Of a stretch of 33,594 nucleotides of DNA, positions 1-8,422 are shown piece after piece. The stretch's first letter is position 1, and the number at the start of each line of letters is the position of its first letter. A model generated the notes under the pieces. It made no database searches. It was not told where the DNA came from and was given only the letters and a program-made list of their open reading frames with translations. A program made the position numbers and the translations under genes. This stretch comes from Limnohabitans sp. Rim8 (GTDB taxonomy: Bacteria; Pseudomonadota; Gammaproteobacteria; Burkholderiales; Burkholderiaceae_C), in assembly GCF_945901735.1 (NCBI RefSeq), contig NZ_CAMDLM010000035.1:1-33594 (forward strand), read 5' to 3'.

Positions 1-55
1 CCGTGGCCTGTTCAAGCGCCAAAAATCGTTCCAGAAGTCGGACCGCCTGAAATGA
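1..55 (+). CDS. C-terminal tail of an upstream ABC permease (LivM-like, partial)
   Basis: Reading from base 2 gives a short basic open tail (RGLFKRQKSFQKSDRLK) ending in TGA at 53-55. That stop overlaps the ATG of the next gene in an ATGA junction. Position directly before livG, and a basic cytoplasmic tail, fit the second permease (LivM) of a branched-chain-type ABC importer. The assignment rests on gene order alone because only 17 residues are present. Confidence 0.5.
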   Translation, partial: RGLFKRQKSFQKSDRLK

Positions 56-885
56 ACGCAGACATCCTTTTATCCGCACAAGACCTGAGCGTGCGCTTTG
101 GCGGCGTGCTGGCCGTCAACAAGGTCAGCTTCGACGTCAAGCGCGGCGAGGTCTTCACCCTGATCGGCCCCAACGGCGCAGGCAAGACCACCGTGTTCAA
201 CCTGATCAGCCGCATTTACACCCCCACCACGGGCGTGATCGATTTCGCGGGGCCGCGAGGCACGCTGCGCCTGACCGACCAGCCAGCGCACCAAATTGCC
301 GGGCTGGGCATTGCCCGCACCTTTCAGAACATCGAGCTGTTCGAGCACGCCACCGTGCTGCAAAACCTCTTGATCGGCCGCCACACCCACCGCAAAAGCG
401 GCTTGTGGAGCGAAATGTTCTTCACGGGCAAAACCCGTGCGGGCGAGATCGAAGCGCGTGAAAAAGTCGAGGAAGTGATTGACTTTCTGGACCTGCAGCA
501 CCACCGCGACTCGATGGTGGCAGGCTTGCCTTATGGCGTGCGCAAAGTGGTGGAGCTGGCCCGCGCCTTGTGCACCGAGCCCAAGTTGCTGCTGCTGGAC
601 GAGCCCTCGTCGGGCCTGAACGTCGAAGAAACCGAAGACATGGCCTTCTGGATCTCGGACATCAAAAACGAGCTGGGCATCACCGTGCTCATGGTCGAGC
701 ACGACATGAGTTTGGTCTCCAAAGTGTCGGACCGCGTGCTGGCCATGAGCCAGGGCGAAGAAATTGCCACCGGCACGCCCAGCCAGGTGCAAAGCGACCC
801 GGGCGTCATTGAGGCTTATTTGGGCTCGGTGGACGATGTGTCTGCCTTGCGCCGTGAAAATTACGTGCCCGGAGGTGCCGCATGA
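52..885 (+). CDS. livG: Branched-chain-type ABC transporter ATP-binding protein LivG
   Basis: This is an ATPase subunit of a Liv-type (HAAT) importer, acting on the cytoplasmic face with LivF and two permeases. The 277-residue length is slightly above the usual ~255. Walker A GPNGAGKTT is at residues 39-47 and Walker B LLLLDEPSSGLN has its Asp-Glu at 183-184. The signature region is the relaxed LPYGVRKVVELARAL form that is typical of LivG rather than a canonical LSGGQ. The switch His lies in VEHDMSLV. The insert after Walker A (TGVIDFAGPRG) and the phrase GIARTFQNIELF are characteristic of LivG. The ATG overlaps the upstream stop and the stop overlaps livF by 4 bases, so the genes are probably translationally coupled. 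Adjacency to an acyl-CoA ligase suggests a carboxylic acid rather than leucine as substrate; this is inference. Confidence 0.93.
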   Translation: MNADILLSAQDLSVRFGGVLAVNKVSFDVKRGEVFTLIGPNGAGKTTVFNLISRIYTPTTGVIDFAGPRGTLRLTDQPAHQIAGLGIARTFQNIELFEHATVLQNLLIGRHTHRKSGLWSEMFFTGKTRAGEIEAREKVEEVIDFLDLQHHRDSMVAGLPYGVRKVVELARALCTEPKLLLLDEPSSGLNVEETEDMAFWISDIKNELGITVLMVEHDMSLVSKVSDRVLAMSQGEEIATGTPSQVQSDPGVIEAYLGSVDDVSALRRENYVPGGAA

Positions 886-1700
886 GCGCAGCCACCCAAA
901 CCCTGAACACGTCGGCAGAGGCGGCCGATGACAACGTGATGCTCAAGCTGCTCAACGTCGAGAGCGCGTACGGCCCGATCAAGGCGATTCGCGGCGTGAG
1001 CCTGCAGGTGCGCCAAGGCGAGATTGCCACCGTGCTCGGCTCCAACGGCGCGGGCAAGACCACCATTCTCAAAACCATCAGCGGCATCATCGACCCGCGC
1101 AAGGGCTCGATCGAGTTCAAGGGCCAGAGCATCACTGCGCAAGACCCGGCCATCATCGTGCAGCGCGGCCTGATGCATGTGCCCGAAGGGCGCGAAGTGT
1201 TTCCGCTGCTGTCGATTCGCGACAACTTGCTGATGGGCGCCTACACCCGCAAGGACCGCGATGGCGTGGCCCGCGACATGGAGGCCGTGTACAACTACTT
1301 CCCCATCCTGCGCGAGCGGGCTGCGCAAGACGCGGGCTTGCTCTCTGGCGGGCAACAGCAAATGCTGGCGATCAGCCGAGCGCTCATGGCCAACCCCGAT
1401 TTGATCTTGCTGGACGAGCCCAGCTTGGGTCTGTCCCCGAAGCTGACCAAGGAAATCTTCGAGATCGTGGTGCGCATCAACCGCGAGCGTGGCACCACCA
1501 TTTTGTTGGTCGAGCAAAACGCCAACATGGCCCTCAACGCTTCAGATTACGGTTATGTGCTGGAAAACGGCCGCATCGTGATGGAAGACACCTGCGCCCG
1601 CTTGCGTGAAAAAGAGGACATCAAGGAGTTTTACTTGGGCATGAAGGAAGAGGGCGTGCGCGCCGACCGCCGTTGGAAAAAGAAGAAAACCTGGAGATAA
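882..1700 (+). CDS. livF: Branched-chain-type ABC transporter ATP-binding protein LivF
   Basis: This is the second ATPase subunit of the Liv-type importer, 272 residues. Walker A GSNGAGKTT is at residues 53-61, the signature is LLSGGQQQMLAISRAL, Walker B is LILLDEPSLGLSP, and the switch His is replaced by Gln in VEQNANMAL, as is normal for LivF. GLMHVPEGREVFPLLSIRDNL is a strong LivF hallmark. The start ATG at 882 sits in a 4-base overlap with livG and has GGAGGT at 871-876 upstream. The N-terminus is about 20 residues longer than in minimal LivF proteins, and the C-terminus is a lysine-rich tail (RRWKKKKTWR). Both are common in LivF copies that precede an AMP-ligase. The substrate cannot be read from the sequence. 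Confidence 0.93.
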   Translation: MSAATQTLNTSAEAADDNVMLKLLNVESAYGPIKAIRGVSLQVRQGEIATVLGSNGAGKTTILKTISGIIDPRKGSIEFKGQSITAQDPAIIVQRGLMHVPEGREVFPLLSIRDNLLMGAYTRKDRDGVARDMEAVYNYFPILRERAAQDAGLLSGGQQQMLAISRALMANPDLILLDEPSLGLSPKLTKEIFEIVVRINRERGTTILLVEQNANMALNASDYGYVLENGRIVMEDTCARLREKEDIKEFYLGMKEEGVRADRRWKKKKTWR

Positions 1701-1703
1701 AAC

Positions 1704-3560
1704 ATGAGCCAACTCTGGGACACCTCCGGCATTGCGCCGCAAAAAAATATCGTCATGGCGGGCGAGACCATCCCTGCCATTTTCTGGAACGCTGTGGCCG
1801 CACGCGGCCCGAATGTGTGGATGCGCCAAAAAGACTTTGGCATCTGGCGCAGCTGGACCTGGGACGAGACCGCCCGGGCCGTGCGCGAGATCGGCCACGG
1901 CCTGATGGCCCTGGGCTTTGAGGCGCGGCACACCGCCTCCATCCTGGCCAACACCAACATCGAATGGGTGCTGTGCGACCTGGCCACCTTAAGCGCCGGT
2001 GGCGTGTCCAACGGCATCTACCCCACCGACGCGGCCGAGCAGGTGCATTACCTGTGCGAAGACTCGGGCACGCGTGTGCTGTTTGTCGAAGACGACGAGC
2101 AGCTCGACAAAGCCCTGGCCGTGCGTGACACCTTGCCCTTGTTGCAAAAGATCGTGGTGTTCGACATGGAGGGTTTGCGTGACTTCCATGACCCACAGGT
2201 CATCAGCCTCCAACAATTGCAAGCGCTGGGCCGTGAACACGCCCAGCAGCACCCCGATTTGCTCGCGCAGCGCAGCGCCGCTTGCAAGCCCGAAGAGCTG
2301 GCCATTTTGGTTTACACCTCGGGTACCACCGGCAAGCCCAAAGGCGGCATGCACAGCCACCACGGCCTGGTCTACACCGTGCGGGGCTACAACACCCTGA
2401 TTGCCCGCGACGAGCGCGACGAGTGCATGTGCTTTTTGCCGCTGTGCCATATCGCCGAGCGCATGGGCGGCGAGTATTTCTCGATGTACACCGGGGCCAA
2501 ACTCAACTTTGTCGAGAACCCCGAAACCGTGCCGGAAAACGTGCGCGAAATCGCACCCACCGTGTTCACGGCCGTGCCCCGTGTGTGGGAAAAGTTTTAC
2601 TCGGGCGTGATGATCGCGCTGAAAGAAGCCGGCGGCCTGCAACAAGCCACGTACGGCTGGTCCATTGGGGTAGGCCATCAGGTGGCCGAACTGGTGCTGG
2701 CACACCAACCGGTGCCCGCCAGCCTCAAGCTGCGCTTTCATGTGGCCCGCTTGCTGGCGCTCAACAACGTGCGCAAGATGATCGGCATCCACCGTGCGCG
2801 CTTTTTGGTCACGGGCGCAGCGCCCATCTCGCCCGATCTGGTGCGCTGGTATTTGGCGCTGGGCTTGCCCATGCTCGAAGTCTGGGGCATGACCGAGACC
2901 TGCGGTGCCTCGACGGGCGTACCTGCCGACCGCATCAAGCCCGGCTCGATTGGCCCGGCAGCCGAGTACAACGAGATGCGCCTCGATCCGGTGACCAGCG
3001 AAATTCTGGTGCGCGGCCCCAACGTGTTCATGGGCTACCTGAACTTGCCCGAAAAAACAGCCGAGACCATCGATGCCGACGGTTGGCTGCACACCGGCGA
3101 CGTGGGTGTGGTGGACGAGGAAGGGTTTTTCCGCATCACGGACCGGATGAAAGACATCATCATCACGGCTGGCGGCAAAAACATCACCCCCAGCGAGTTG
3201 GAAAACGAATTGAAATTCTCCCCCTACGTCACCGATGCGGTGGTGATCGGCGACAAACGGCCTTATTTGACGGTGATCATCATGATTGACCAGGAAAACG
3301 TCGAAAAATATGCGCAGGACAACGACGTGCCTTTCTCCAACTACGCCAGCCTCACGCACAGCGCCGAGGTGCAGGAACTGATCCAGGCCGAAGTGGACCG
3401 GGTCAACAAGAAGTTTGCCCGTGTCGAACAGATCAAGAAATTCTGGCTGCTGGACACCCAGCTGAGCGCCGAAGACGAAGAACTGACCCCCACCATGAAG
3501 CTCAAGCGTAAACTGGTCGAAAAGAAATACACGCCGCAAATCGAGGCGATGTACCGTTGA
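1704..3560 (+). CDS. AMP-forming long-chain acyl-CoA synthetase-like ligase
   Basis: This protein activates a carboxylic acid to its acyl-AMP and then acyl-CoA. At 618 residues it matches long-chain (FadD/FAA-type) ligases. The P-loop motif YTSGTTGKPKGGMHSHHG is near residue 205. The adenylate-binding segment VWGMTETCGAS, the hinge/FACS segment DGWLHTGDVGVVDEEGFFRITDRMKDII and the catalytic-lysine region ELTPTMKLKRKL are all present. The start at 1704 is 3 bases after the livF stop, with GGAG in the last livF codons as ribosome site. A ligase placed between livF and the binding-protein gene suggests that the imported acid is thioesterified on entry. Candidate substrates are medium/long-chain, branched or aromatic acids; none is proven. 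Confidence 0.9.
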   Translation: MSQLWDTSGIAPQKNIVMAGETIPAIFWNAVAARGPNVWMRQKDFGIWRSWTWDETARAVREIGHGLMALGFEARHTASILANTNIEWVLCDLATLSAGGVSNGIYPTDAAEQVHYLCEDSGTRVLFVEDDEQLDKALAVRDTLPLLQKIVVFDMEGLRDFHDPQVISLQQLQALGREHAQQHPDLLAQRSAACKPEELAILVYTSGTTGKPKGGMHSHHGLVYTVRGYNTLIARDERDECMCFLPLCHIAERMGGEYFSMYTGAKLNFVENPETVPENVREIAPTVFTAVPRVWEKFYSGVMIALKEAGGLQQATYGWSIGVGHQVAELVLAHQPVPASLKLRFHVARLLALNNVRKMIGIHRARFLVTGAAPISPDLVRWYLALGLPMLEVWGMTETCGASTGVPADRIKPGSIGPAAEYNEMRLDPVTSEILVRGPNVFMGYLNLPEKTAETIDADGWLHTGDVGVVDEEGFFRITDRMKDIIITAGGKNITPSELENELKFSPYVTDAVVIGDKRPYLTVIIMIDQENVEKYAQDNDVPFSNYASLTHSAEVQELIQAEVDRVNKKFARVEQIKKFWLLDTQLSAEDEELTPTMKLKRKLVEKKYTPQIEAMYR

Positions 3561-3610
3561 TTCGATTCCCTCTTCACTTTTATCCATCACCACAACAGGA
3601 GACCTGCAAC

Positions 3611-4780
3611 ATGAAAATCAAACTCAGCCTCGTCGCCGCTGCGATGGCCCTGACCGCTGGCGCGGCCATGGCCCAAACGCAGGGCGTTTCCAAGAACGAA
3701 ATCACGCTCGGCTCGATCCAAGACTTGTCCGGCCCGCTGGCCGGCTTTGGCAAACAAGTGCGCCTGGGCATGATGCTGCGTGTGGACGAAGCCAACGAGC
3801 AAGGCGGCATCAATGGCCGCAAGTTCAAGTTGCTGGTCGAAGACTCGGCCTATGACCCGCGTCGCGCCGTGCTGGCCGCGCAAAAGCTGGTCAACCAGGA
3901 CAAGATTTTCGCCATGATTGGCCACATTGGCACGGCGCAAAACATGGCCGCCATGCCGGTGCAGTTCCAGAAGAATGTGATCAACTTCTTCCCGGTCACG
4001 GCTGCGCGCGAGATGTACGAGCCCTTCCACAAGCTCAAATACTCGTTTGCTGCCACCTATTACGACCAGATGCGCCTGGGCCTGCCGATTTTGGTGAAAG
4101 AAAAGAACGCCAAACAAATCTGCGCCATGCACCAGGACGATGAATTCGGTCTGGAAGTGTTCCGTGGTGCCGAGGCGGGCCTCAAAACCATGGGCATGCA
4201 GTTTGCCGAAGTCACCACCTACAAGCGCGGCGCCACCGACTTTGCATCACAGATGCAAAAGCTGGCTTCGTCCAAGTGCGACTTCGTGGTCATGGGCACC
4301 ATCATTCGCGAAACCATTGGCGGTATTGCCACAGCGCGTCGTTTGGGCTTCAACCCCACGTTCATGGGTTCGAGCGCTTCTTACACCGATCTGATCCACA
4401 AGTTGGGTGGCCCCGCCATGAATGGCTTTTATTCCACCATGTCGACCCAGCACCCCTATCTGGACGAGGCCGCACAGCCCATCCGCTTCTGGGCCAACAA
4501 GTACAAGACCAAGTTCAACGAAGACCCCACCGTGTTCTCGGTCTACGGCTACAACGCGATCGATTCGTTCATGCGCGCGGTTGATAAGTCCGGTGCCAAC
4601 GTGACCACCGAGAGCATCATCAAGGCCATGGACACCATGGTGATCCCGCCCGATATTTTCGGCACAGGCGAAATGAGTTTCACCGCCACCAAGCGTTTGG
4701 GCAGCAACGCCTCGCGCATGTCGCAAATCACCGACGGCCGCTGGAAAGTGACCTCGGGCTACTTCAGCGACAACAAGTAA
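3611..4780 (+). CDS. Periplasmic ABC substrate-binding protein (LivK/Peripla_BP_6 type)
   Basis: This is the extracytoplasmic receptor for the Liv-type importer, 389 residues. The start chosen is the ATG at 3611: it has AGGAG at 3597-3601 and opens a classic Sec signal peptide (MKIKLSLVAAAMALTAGAAMAQ, cleavage after AMA). An in-frame start at 3557 would add a non-signal extension. The mature part begins with GVSKNEITLGSIQDLSGPLAG, the type I periplasmic fold opening of amino-acid or acid binding proteins. IGHIGTAQNMAAMP and YGYNAIDSFMRAV mark the two lobes. It is the last gene of the transport set and is followed by a terminator at 4805-4842. The ligand is unknown; the upstream ligase argues for a carboxylic acid. 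Confidence 0.9.
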   Translation: MKIKLSLVAAAMALTAGAAMAQTQGVSKNEITLGSIQDLSGPLAGFGKQVRLGMMLRVDEANEQGGINGRKFKLLVEDSAYDPRRAVLAAQKLVNQDKIFAMIGHIGTAQNMAAMPVQFQKNVINFFPVTAAREMYEPFHKLKYSFAATYYDQMRLGLPILVKEKNAKQICAMHQDDEFGLEVFRGAEAGLKTMGMQFAEVTTYKRGATDFASQMQKLASSKCDFVVMGTIIRETIGGIATARRLGFNPTFMGSSASYTDLIHKLGGPAMNGFYSTMSTQHPYLDEAAQPIRFWANKYKTKFNEDPTVFSVYGYNAIDSFMRAVDKSGANVTTESIIKAMDTMVIPPDIFGTGEMSFTATKRLGSNASRMSQITDGRWKVTSGYFSDNK

Positions 4781-4804
4781 AGCCTGCAGCCCCCGCTGCA
4801 TGAC

Positions 4805-4842
4805 AAAAACCGCCAGCGCCCGCAAGGGTCTGGCGGTTTTTT
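4805..4842 (+). terminator. Rho-independent terminator of the liv-ligase operon
   Basis: A perfect 12-bp inverted repeat, AAAAACCGCCAG (4805-4816) and CTGGCGGTTTTT (4830-4841), encloses a 13-base loop and ends in a run of six T. It starts 24 bases after the binding-protein stop codon. Confidence 0.9.
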
Positions 4843-4860
4843 CATGGGCGGAAAGTGGCT

Positions 4861-4889
4861 TTGACAGCAGCAAATTTCAGCGAAACACT
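4861..4889 (+). promoter_or_regulatory. Possible promoter for terC
   Basis: A perfect sigma-70 -35 hexamer TTGACA lies at 4861-4866, just after the terminator. At 17-base spacing the -10 position reads AACACT, which is a weak match. The call rests mainly on the -35 box and the position. Confidence 0.3.
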
Positions 4890-4945
4890 CTCTTTTATTA
4901 GGAGCATAAAGACATATTGGTCAGCAAAAAATTGCGCCTTCTGCC

Positions 4946-5015
4946 CTAGACTTCAAACCGTTCACCGGCTAGCAGATCTCGTAGTGGTTCGATCCGGTGC
5001 TTTGCATGTGTCTAG
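4946..5015 (+). other. Possible structured mRNA leader upstream of terC
   Basis: Nested complementary segments lie in the 5' region of terC. CTAGAC (4946-4951) pairs with GTCTAG (5010-5015), AAA (4955-4957) with TTT (5001-5003), and CACCGG (4963-4968) with CCGGTG (4994-4999). Together these could form an interrupted hairpin ending about 20 bases before the start codon. TerC/Alx genes in other bacteria are often under yybP-ykoY (manganese) riboswitch control. I do not see the conserved GGGGAGUA element of that family here, so this is a candidate fold only. Confidence 0.3.
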
Positions 5016-5034
5016 CCTGACTTGAAAGGTCTTT

Positions 5035-5982
5035 ATGGAAACCGTTGCCCCCCTTTGGTTATGGGCCACTTTTGTCGCCATTGTGCTGGTGTCTTTGTTC
5101 GTCGATTTTGTGGTGCTCAAAAAGCAAGGCTCGCACGACATCGGCGTCAAGGAAGCGCTCAACTGGTCGCTGATCTGGATCGCGCTGAGCTTTTTGTTCA
5201 ACGGCTTGTTTTGGTGGGCCATCAAGGACACGACAGGTTCGGTCGAGCAGGCGAACACCAAGTCGCTGGAATTCCTCACCGGTTACCTGATTGAAAAATC
5301 ATTGGCGGTGGACAACATCTTTGTCTTCCTGATGATCTTCACCTACTTCGCCGTACCGACCCATTTCCAGAAGCGCGTTTTGATGATCGGCATCATTGGT
5401 GCCATCGTGTTGCGCACGGTGATGATTCTGGTGGGGGGCTGGTTGCTGGCCGAGTTCCATTGGGTGCTCTATGTGTTTGGCGCCTTCCTGATCCTCACAG
5501 GCGTGAAGATGTGGTGGGCTGCAGGCAAGGAACCCGATCTGGACGACAACCCGGCGCTCAAGCTGCTGCGCAAGCTGCTGCCTGTCAGTCAAAACTACGA
5601 TGGTGAAAATTTCTGGACGATGGAAAACGGCAAGAAGATCGCCACCCCGCTGTTCATGGTGATCTGCCTGATTGCGTTGACTGATGTGATCTTTGCGGTG
5701 GATTCGATCCCGGCGATTTTCGCGATCACCTCGGACCCCTTCATCGTGCTGACCAGCAACGTGTTCGCGATCCTGGGTTTGCGTGCCATGTACTTTCTGT
5801 TGGCGGCGGTGGCCAACAAGTTCCACCTGCTGAACTACGGCCTGGCCGTGATCCTGGTGTTCATCGGCACCAAGATGTGCTTGATTGATGTCTTCAAAAT
5901 CCCGGTGAGCATCTCGCTGGGTGTGGTGGTCGGCATCTTGGCCGTGACCATGTTGTTGAGTGTGCGTTCATCCAAAGCCTGA
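5035..5982 (+). CDS. TerC/Alx family integral membrane protein
   Basis: This is a polytopic inner-membrane protein of 315 residues with roughly nine hydrophobic segments. The TerC hallmark acidic residues within membrane segments are visible: VSLFVDFVVL (helix 1), EKSLAVDNIFVFLMIF, and TDVIFAVDSIPAIFAI. The C-terminal LNYGLAVILVFIGTKMCLID is typical of the Alx branch. Family members are linked to manganese export, metal loading of exported proteins and tellurite/redox stress. The start ATG at 5035 has AAAGG at 5025-5029. The gene stands alone between two terminators, preceded by a roughly 190-base non-coding stretch that may hold a structured leader. Manganese or pH regulation would be expected from relatives but is not shown by a recognisable riboswitch. 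Confidence 0.92.
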   Translation: METVAPLWLWATFVAIVLVSLFVDFVVLKKQGSHDIGVKEALNWSLIWIALSFLFNGLFWWAIKDTTGSVEQANTKSLEFLTGYLIEKSLAVDNIFVFLMIFTYFAVPTHFQKRVLMIGIIGAIVLRTVMILVGGWLLAEFHWVLYVFGAFLILTGVKMWWAAGKEPDLDDNPALKLLRKLLPVSQNYDGENFWTMENGKKIATPLFMVICLIALTDVIFAVDSIPAIFAITSDPFIVLTSNVFAILGLRAMYFLLAAVANKFHLLNYGLAVILVFIGTKMCLIDVFKIPVSISLGVVVGILAVTMLLSVRSSKA

Positions 5983-5999
5983 CGCGCTGTGTTCTTGAG

Positions 6000-6035
6000 A
6001 AAGCCTCCAGGGTCACCAGCCCTGGGGGCTTTTTC
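6000..6035 (+). terminator. Rho-independent terminator after terC
   Basis: The 13-base arms AAAGCCTCCAGGG (6000-6012) and CCCTGGGGGCTTT (6020-6032) pair with one G-T wobble around a 7-base loop, followed by TTTTC. It lies 18 bases after the terC stop and before the convergent LysR gene. Confidence 0.85.
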
Positions 6036-6063
6036 ACGTCGGAAGCTGCGGTGCCTGCGTGTC

Positions 6064-6957
6064 TCAATGGGCCGCGACGCTGGCCTGCAAGAGCCGCTGC
6101 ACCAGGGGGTGTTGCACTTTCTTTTCGGTGCCGATCGCGAAAAAATTTTCCTTCACGCCTTCGCAGGAGCCCAGGCGTTGCACATCGTAGTGCGCCAGCA
6201 ATTCGTCGTGCATCCGCTCAGCGGCCGGGAACACGCCCATGCCGCTTTCGCCAAAGGTCTTGAGCAAGGCGCTGTCTTCGAATTCACCCACGATGCGCGG
6301 GCGGATGCCGCGCTGTTCAAACCAATGGTCCAGCCGGGCGCGCACGGCGGTGTGGCCGGTGGGCAGCAGCACCGGCACATCGGCCAGGCTGGCCGGGAAC
6401 TTCTTTTTGGCCGACTTGACCAGCGCGGCTGTGCCATACCAAGACACGGGCGATGTGCCCAGCGCATGGTTGTAGAGCTTGATGTTGGCATTGCCCGGTG
6501 CGGGGCGGTCTGACAGCACCACGTCCAAACGGTGCAGGGCCAGGTCACCCAGCAGCTCATCGAATTCACCCTCGTGGCAGAGCAAGCGCAAATGGGGTTC
6601 ACTCATCACGGGCTGCATGAGACGGCGCACCACCAGTTTGGGCAAGCCGTCCGAGATGCCTGCGGCCAGCCGCACGGTGGGCGAGCTCACCGCGTCGCGC
6701 ACCAGCGCGGGCAGGTTTTCGCCCAACTGAAAAATCTGGTCGGCTTGCTGCATGGCGGCCAGCCCGGCATCGGTGAGCACCAGGCCGCGACCCGCTGGTT
6801 TGAGCAAGGCGTAGCCCAGGGACTTTTCCAGTTCGCGCACCTGGGCGCTCACGGTTTGCACCGCCATGCCGAGTTTGTCGGCCGCCCGGGTGATGCCACC
6901 TTCTTTGGCCACGACCCAAAAGTAATACAGGTGCTTGTAGTTGAAGGTGGTGCGCAT
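6064..6957 (-). CDS. nhaR: LysR-family transcriptional regulator, NhaR-like
   Basis: This is a 297-residue LysR-type regulator. The N-terminal winged helix-turn-helix starts with FNYKHLYYFWVVAKEGGITRAADKLGMAVQTVSAQVRELEKSLG, the distinctive opening of the NhaR subgroup, where YYFW replaces the usual LRYF pattern. The C-terminal two-lobe effector domain follows (VRLAAGISDGLPKLVVRRLM onward). NhaR proteins activate sodium/proton antiporter or osmotic-stress genes in enterobacteria; no antiporter gene is in this window. The start is set by the family N-terminus, and no good ribosome site is seen before it. It is divergent from the MFS gene across about 205 bases, so it may control that transporter; this is inference. 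Confidence 0.88.
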   Translation of the reverse strand: MRTTFNYKHLYYFWVVAKEGGITRAADKLGMAVQTVSAQVRELEKSLGYALLKPAGRGLVLTDAGLAAMQQADQIFQLGENLPALVRDAVSSPTVRLAAGISDGLPKLVVRRLMQPVMSEPHLRLLCHEGEFDELLGDLALHRLDVVLSDRPAPGNANIKLYNHALGTSPVSWYGTAALVKSAKKKFPASLADVPVLLPTGHTAVRARLDHWFEQRGIRPRIVGEFEDSALLKTFGESGMGVFPAAERMHDELLAHYDVQRLGSCEGVKENFFAIGTEKKVQHPLVQRLLQASVAAH

Positions 6958-7162
6958 GGGCAGAATTTTCAGGAGGAAGGATCGGCGATTATCTGCTTTT
7001 GCGGGATGAAGAGGACGTTTGAAGTCAGGCCAGATCTGAGCTTTGCTGCGGGCGGCCCAGCCAGCACTGGGCAGGACAGGGCTTCCCGTGGCGTGTCGCG
7101 CAAAGGCCAGCGTATTGGGGTGGGTGTGGTTAGAGTGGACGCAAGCACAACCGAATCACACC

Positions 7163-8389
7163 ATGAACCTCTTGACCGCACTGCGCCCGGGCTTGCCCAT
7201 CCTGATCGGCGCTGCGCTGATGTTGTCGGTCAGCATGGGCTTGCGGCAAAGCCTGGGCGTGTTCATGCCGGCCTTGACCCAGGACATTGGCATTTCGGTG
7301 TCGCAGTTCACGGTGGCGATTGCGGTGCAAAACTTGGCCTGGGGGTTTTTGCAGCCCTTTGCCGGGGCTTTGGCCGTGCGCATCGGTTACCGGCCCCTCA
7401 TGATGACCGGTGCGGTGCTCTACATCCTGGGCATGACGTTGCTGTGCCTGGCGCAAGGCCTGCTGGGTGTGATCCTGGGCGCTGGAGTGGCCATTGGCGC
7501 GGCCATGGCCTGCAACGGATCGGCCATCGCCATGGCGGTGGCTTCGCGGCCGGTGTCGCCTGCCTTGCGCAGCACGGTGCTGGGCATCGTGTCCGCCGCG
7601 GGTTCTTTGGGGGCTTTGATGGCGGCGCCCATCGGGCAGTTGTTGTCGCAGGCGCACGGTTGGCGCGTGGGCGTGGGCGGTTTTGTCGTCATGGCCCTGA
7701 TCATCTTGCCCGCCGCTTGGTATGCCGGTCGGGTGGACGCCTTGCCGGTGCCGCCTTCACCGCATGGCGAAAAAGACAATGCCCCCGATATGGCCCGGTT
7801 CGCCTTGAAACACCCGCCTTTTGCGGTGATGACACTGGCCTATTTTGTCTGCGGCATGCAGCTGGTGTTTTTGACCACGCATTTGCCGTCCTACCTCGAT
7901 TTGTGCGGCATGGACCCGATGCTGAGCGCCCAAGCGCTGGGCATGATTGGGGGCTTCAATGTGCTGGGCAGTCTGTTTTTCGGATGGGCGGGTGGGCGGT
8001 ACAACAAGTTGCTGCTGTTGGGCGGCATTTATGTGCTGCGCTCATTCGGTCTGGCTTGGTATTTCTTGTCGGTGCCAACGCCTGAGAACACCTTGGTGTT
8101 CGCCGCCATCATGGGCTTTTTGTGGCTGGGCGTGGCGCCATTGGTGACCGGCTATATCGGCGAAACCTTTGGCCTGCGCTGGCAAGCCATGCTGGGTGGC
8201 ATCGCTTTCATGAGCCACCAGTTGGGCAGTTTCTTGGGCGCTTTGGGGGGCGGTCTGGTGTTCGATGCCATGGGCTCGTACAACCGGGCTGTGCAAGTGG
8301 GCGTGCTGGTGGGGTTGCTGGCGGGCATGCTGCAAATGGCTTTTGCGCTGCGTGCCGAGTTGCCCCCTGGCCAGCTTCGACCGGCCTGA
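7163..8389 (+). CDS. MFS (major facilitator superfamily) transporter
   Basis: This is a 408-residue polytopic membrane protein with about twelve hydrophobic segments split by a central hydrophilic loop (residues ~190-210, SPHGEKDNAPDMARF). The cytoplasmic motif between helices 2 and 3 reads AVRIGYRPLMMTGAV, a relaxed MFS motif A. The start is ATG at 7163 (MNLLTALRPGLPILIGAALM), because upstream in-frame sequence is hydrophilic and not family-like. The charge-poor helix 1 with VSMGLRQSLGVFMPAL resembles MFS carriers for monocarboxylates or drugs, but the substrate cannot be called. It diverges from the NhaR-like regulator, its likely regulator by position, and converges with the end of the acyl-CoA operon with only 33 bases between the stop codons. 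Confidence 0.88.
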   Translation: MNLLTALRPGLPILIGAALMLSVSMGLRQSLGVFMPALTQDIGISVSQFTVAIAVQNLAWGFLQPFAGALAVRIGYRPLMMTGAVLYILGMTLLCLAQGLLGVILGAGVAIGAAMACNGSAIAMAVASRPVSPALRSTVLGIVSAAGSLGALMAAPIGQLLSQAHGWRVGVGGFVVMALIILPAAWYAGRVDALPVPPSPHGEKDNAPDMARFALKHPPFAVMTLAYFVCGMQLVFLTTHLPSYLDLCGMDPMLSAQALGMIGGFNVLGSLFFGWAGGRYNKLLLLGGIYVLRSFGLAWYFLSVPTPENTLVFAAIMGFLWLGVAPLVTGYIGETFGLRWQAMLGGIAFMSHQLGSFLGALGGGLVFDAMGSYNRAVQVGVLVGLLAGMLQMAFALRAELPPGQLRPA

Positions 8390-8422
8390 TTCGCACCTTT
8401 GGAGAGGGGCCTGAGCCCGGTC

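Noticed and set aside
1989..3593. 534-codon open frame antisense to the acyl-CoA ligase
   Set aside because: It is a by-product of GC-rich codon use on the other strand. It is rich in His, Gln and Val without family motifs, and the ligase on the plus strand has all its signatures.
4843..5034. yybP-ykoY manganese riboswitch before terC
   Set aside because: Expected from the family, but the conserved GGGGAGUA-type element and its partner loop could not be found. Only unrelated pairing segments were seen.
5989..6513. Plus-strand open frame of 174 codons after terC
   Set aside because: It begins inside the terC terminator and is antisense to the clear LysR/NhaR gene.
7055..7072. Small hairpin GCCCAG/CTGGGC in the NhaR-MFS gap
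   Set aside because: Six-base arms in a GC-rich gap are expected by chance, and the location suggests no clear role.
6532..8085. 517-codon plus-strand frame across the NhaR/MFS region
   Set aside because: It spans the regulator antisense, the promoter gap and the MFS gene out of frame; no coherent protein family is visible.
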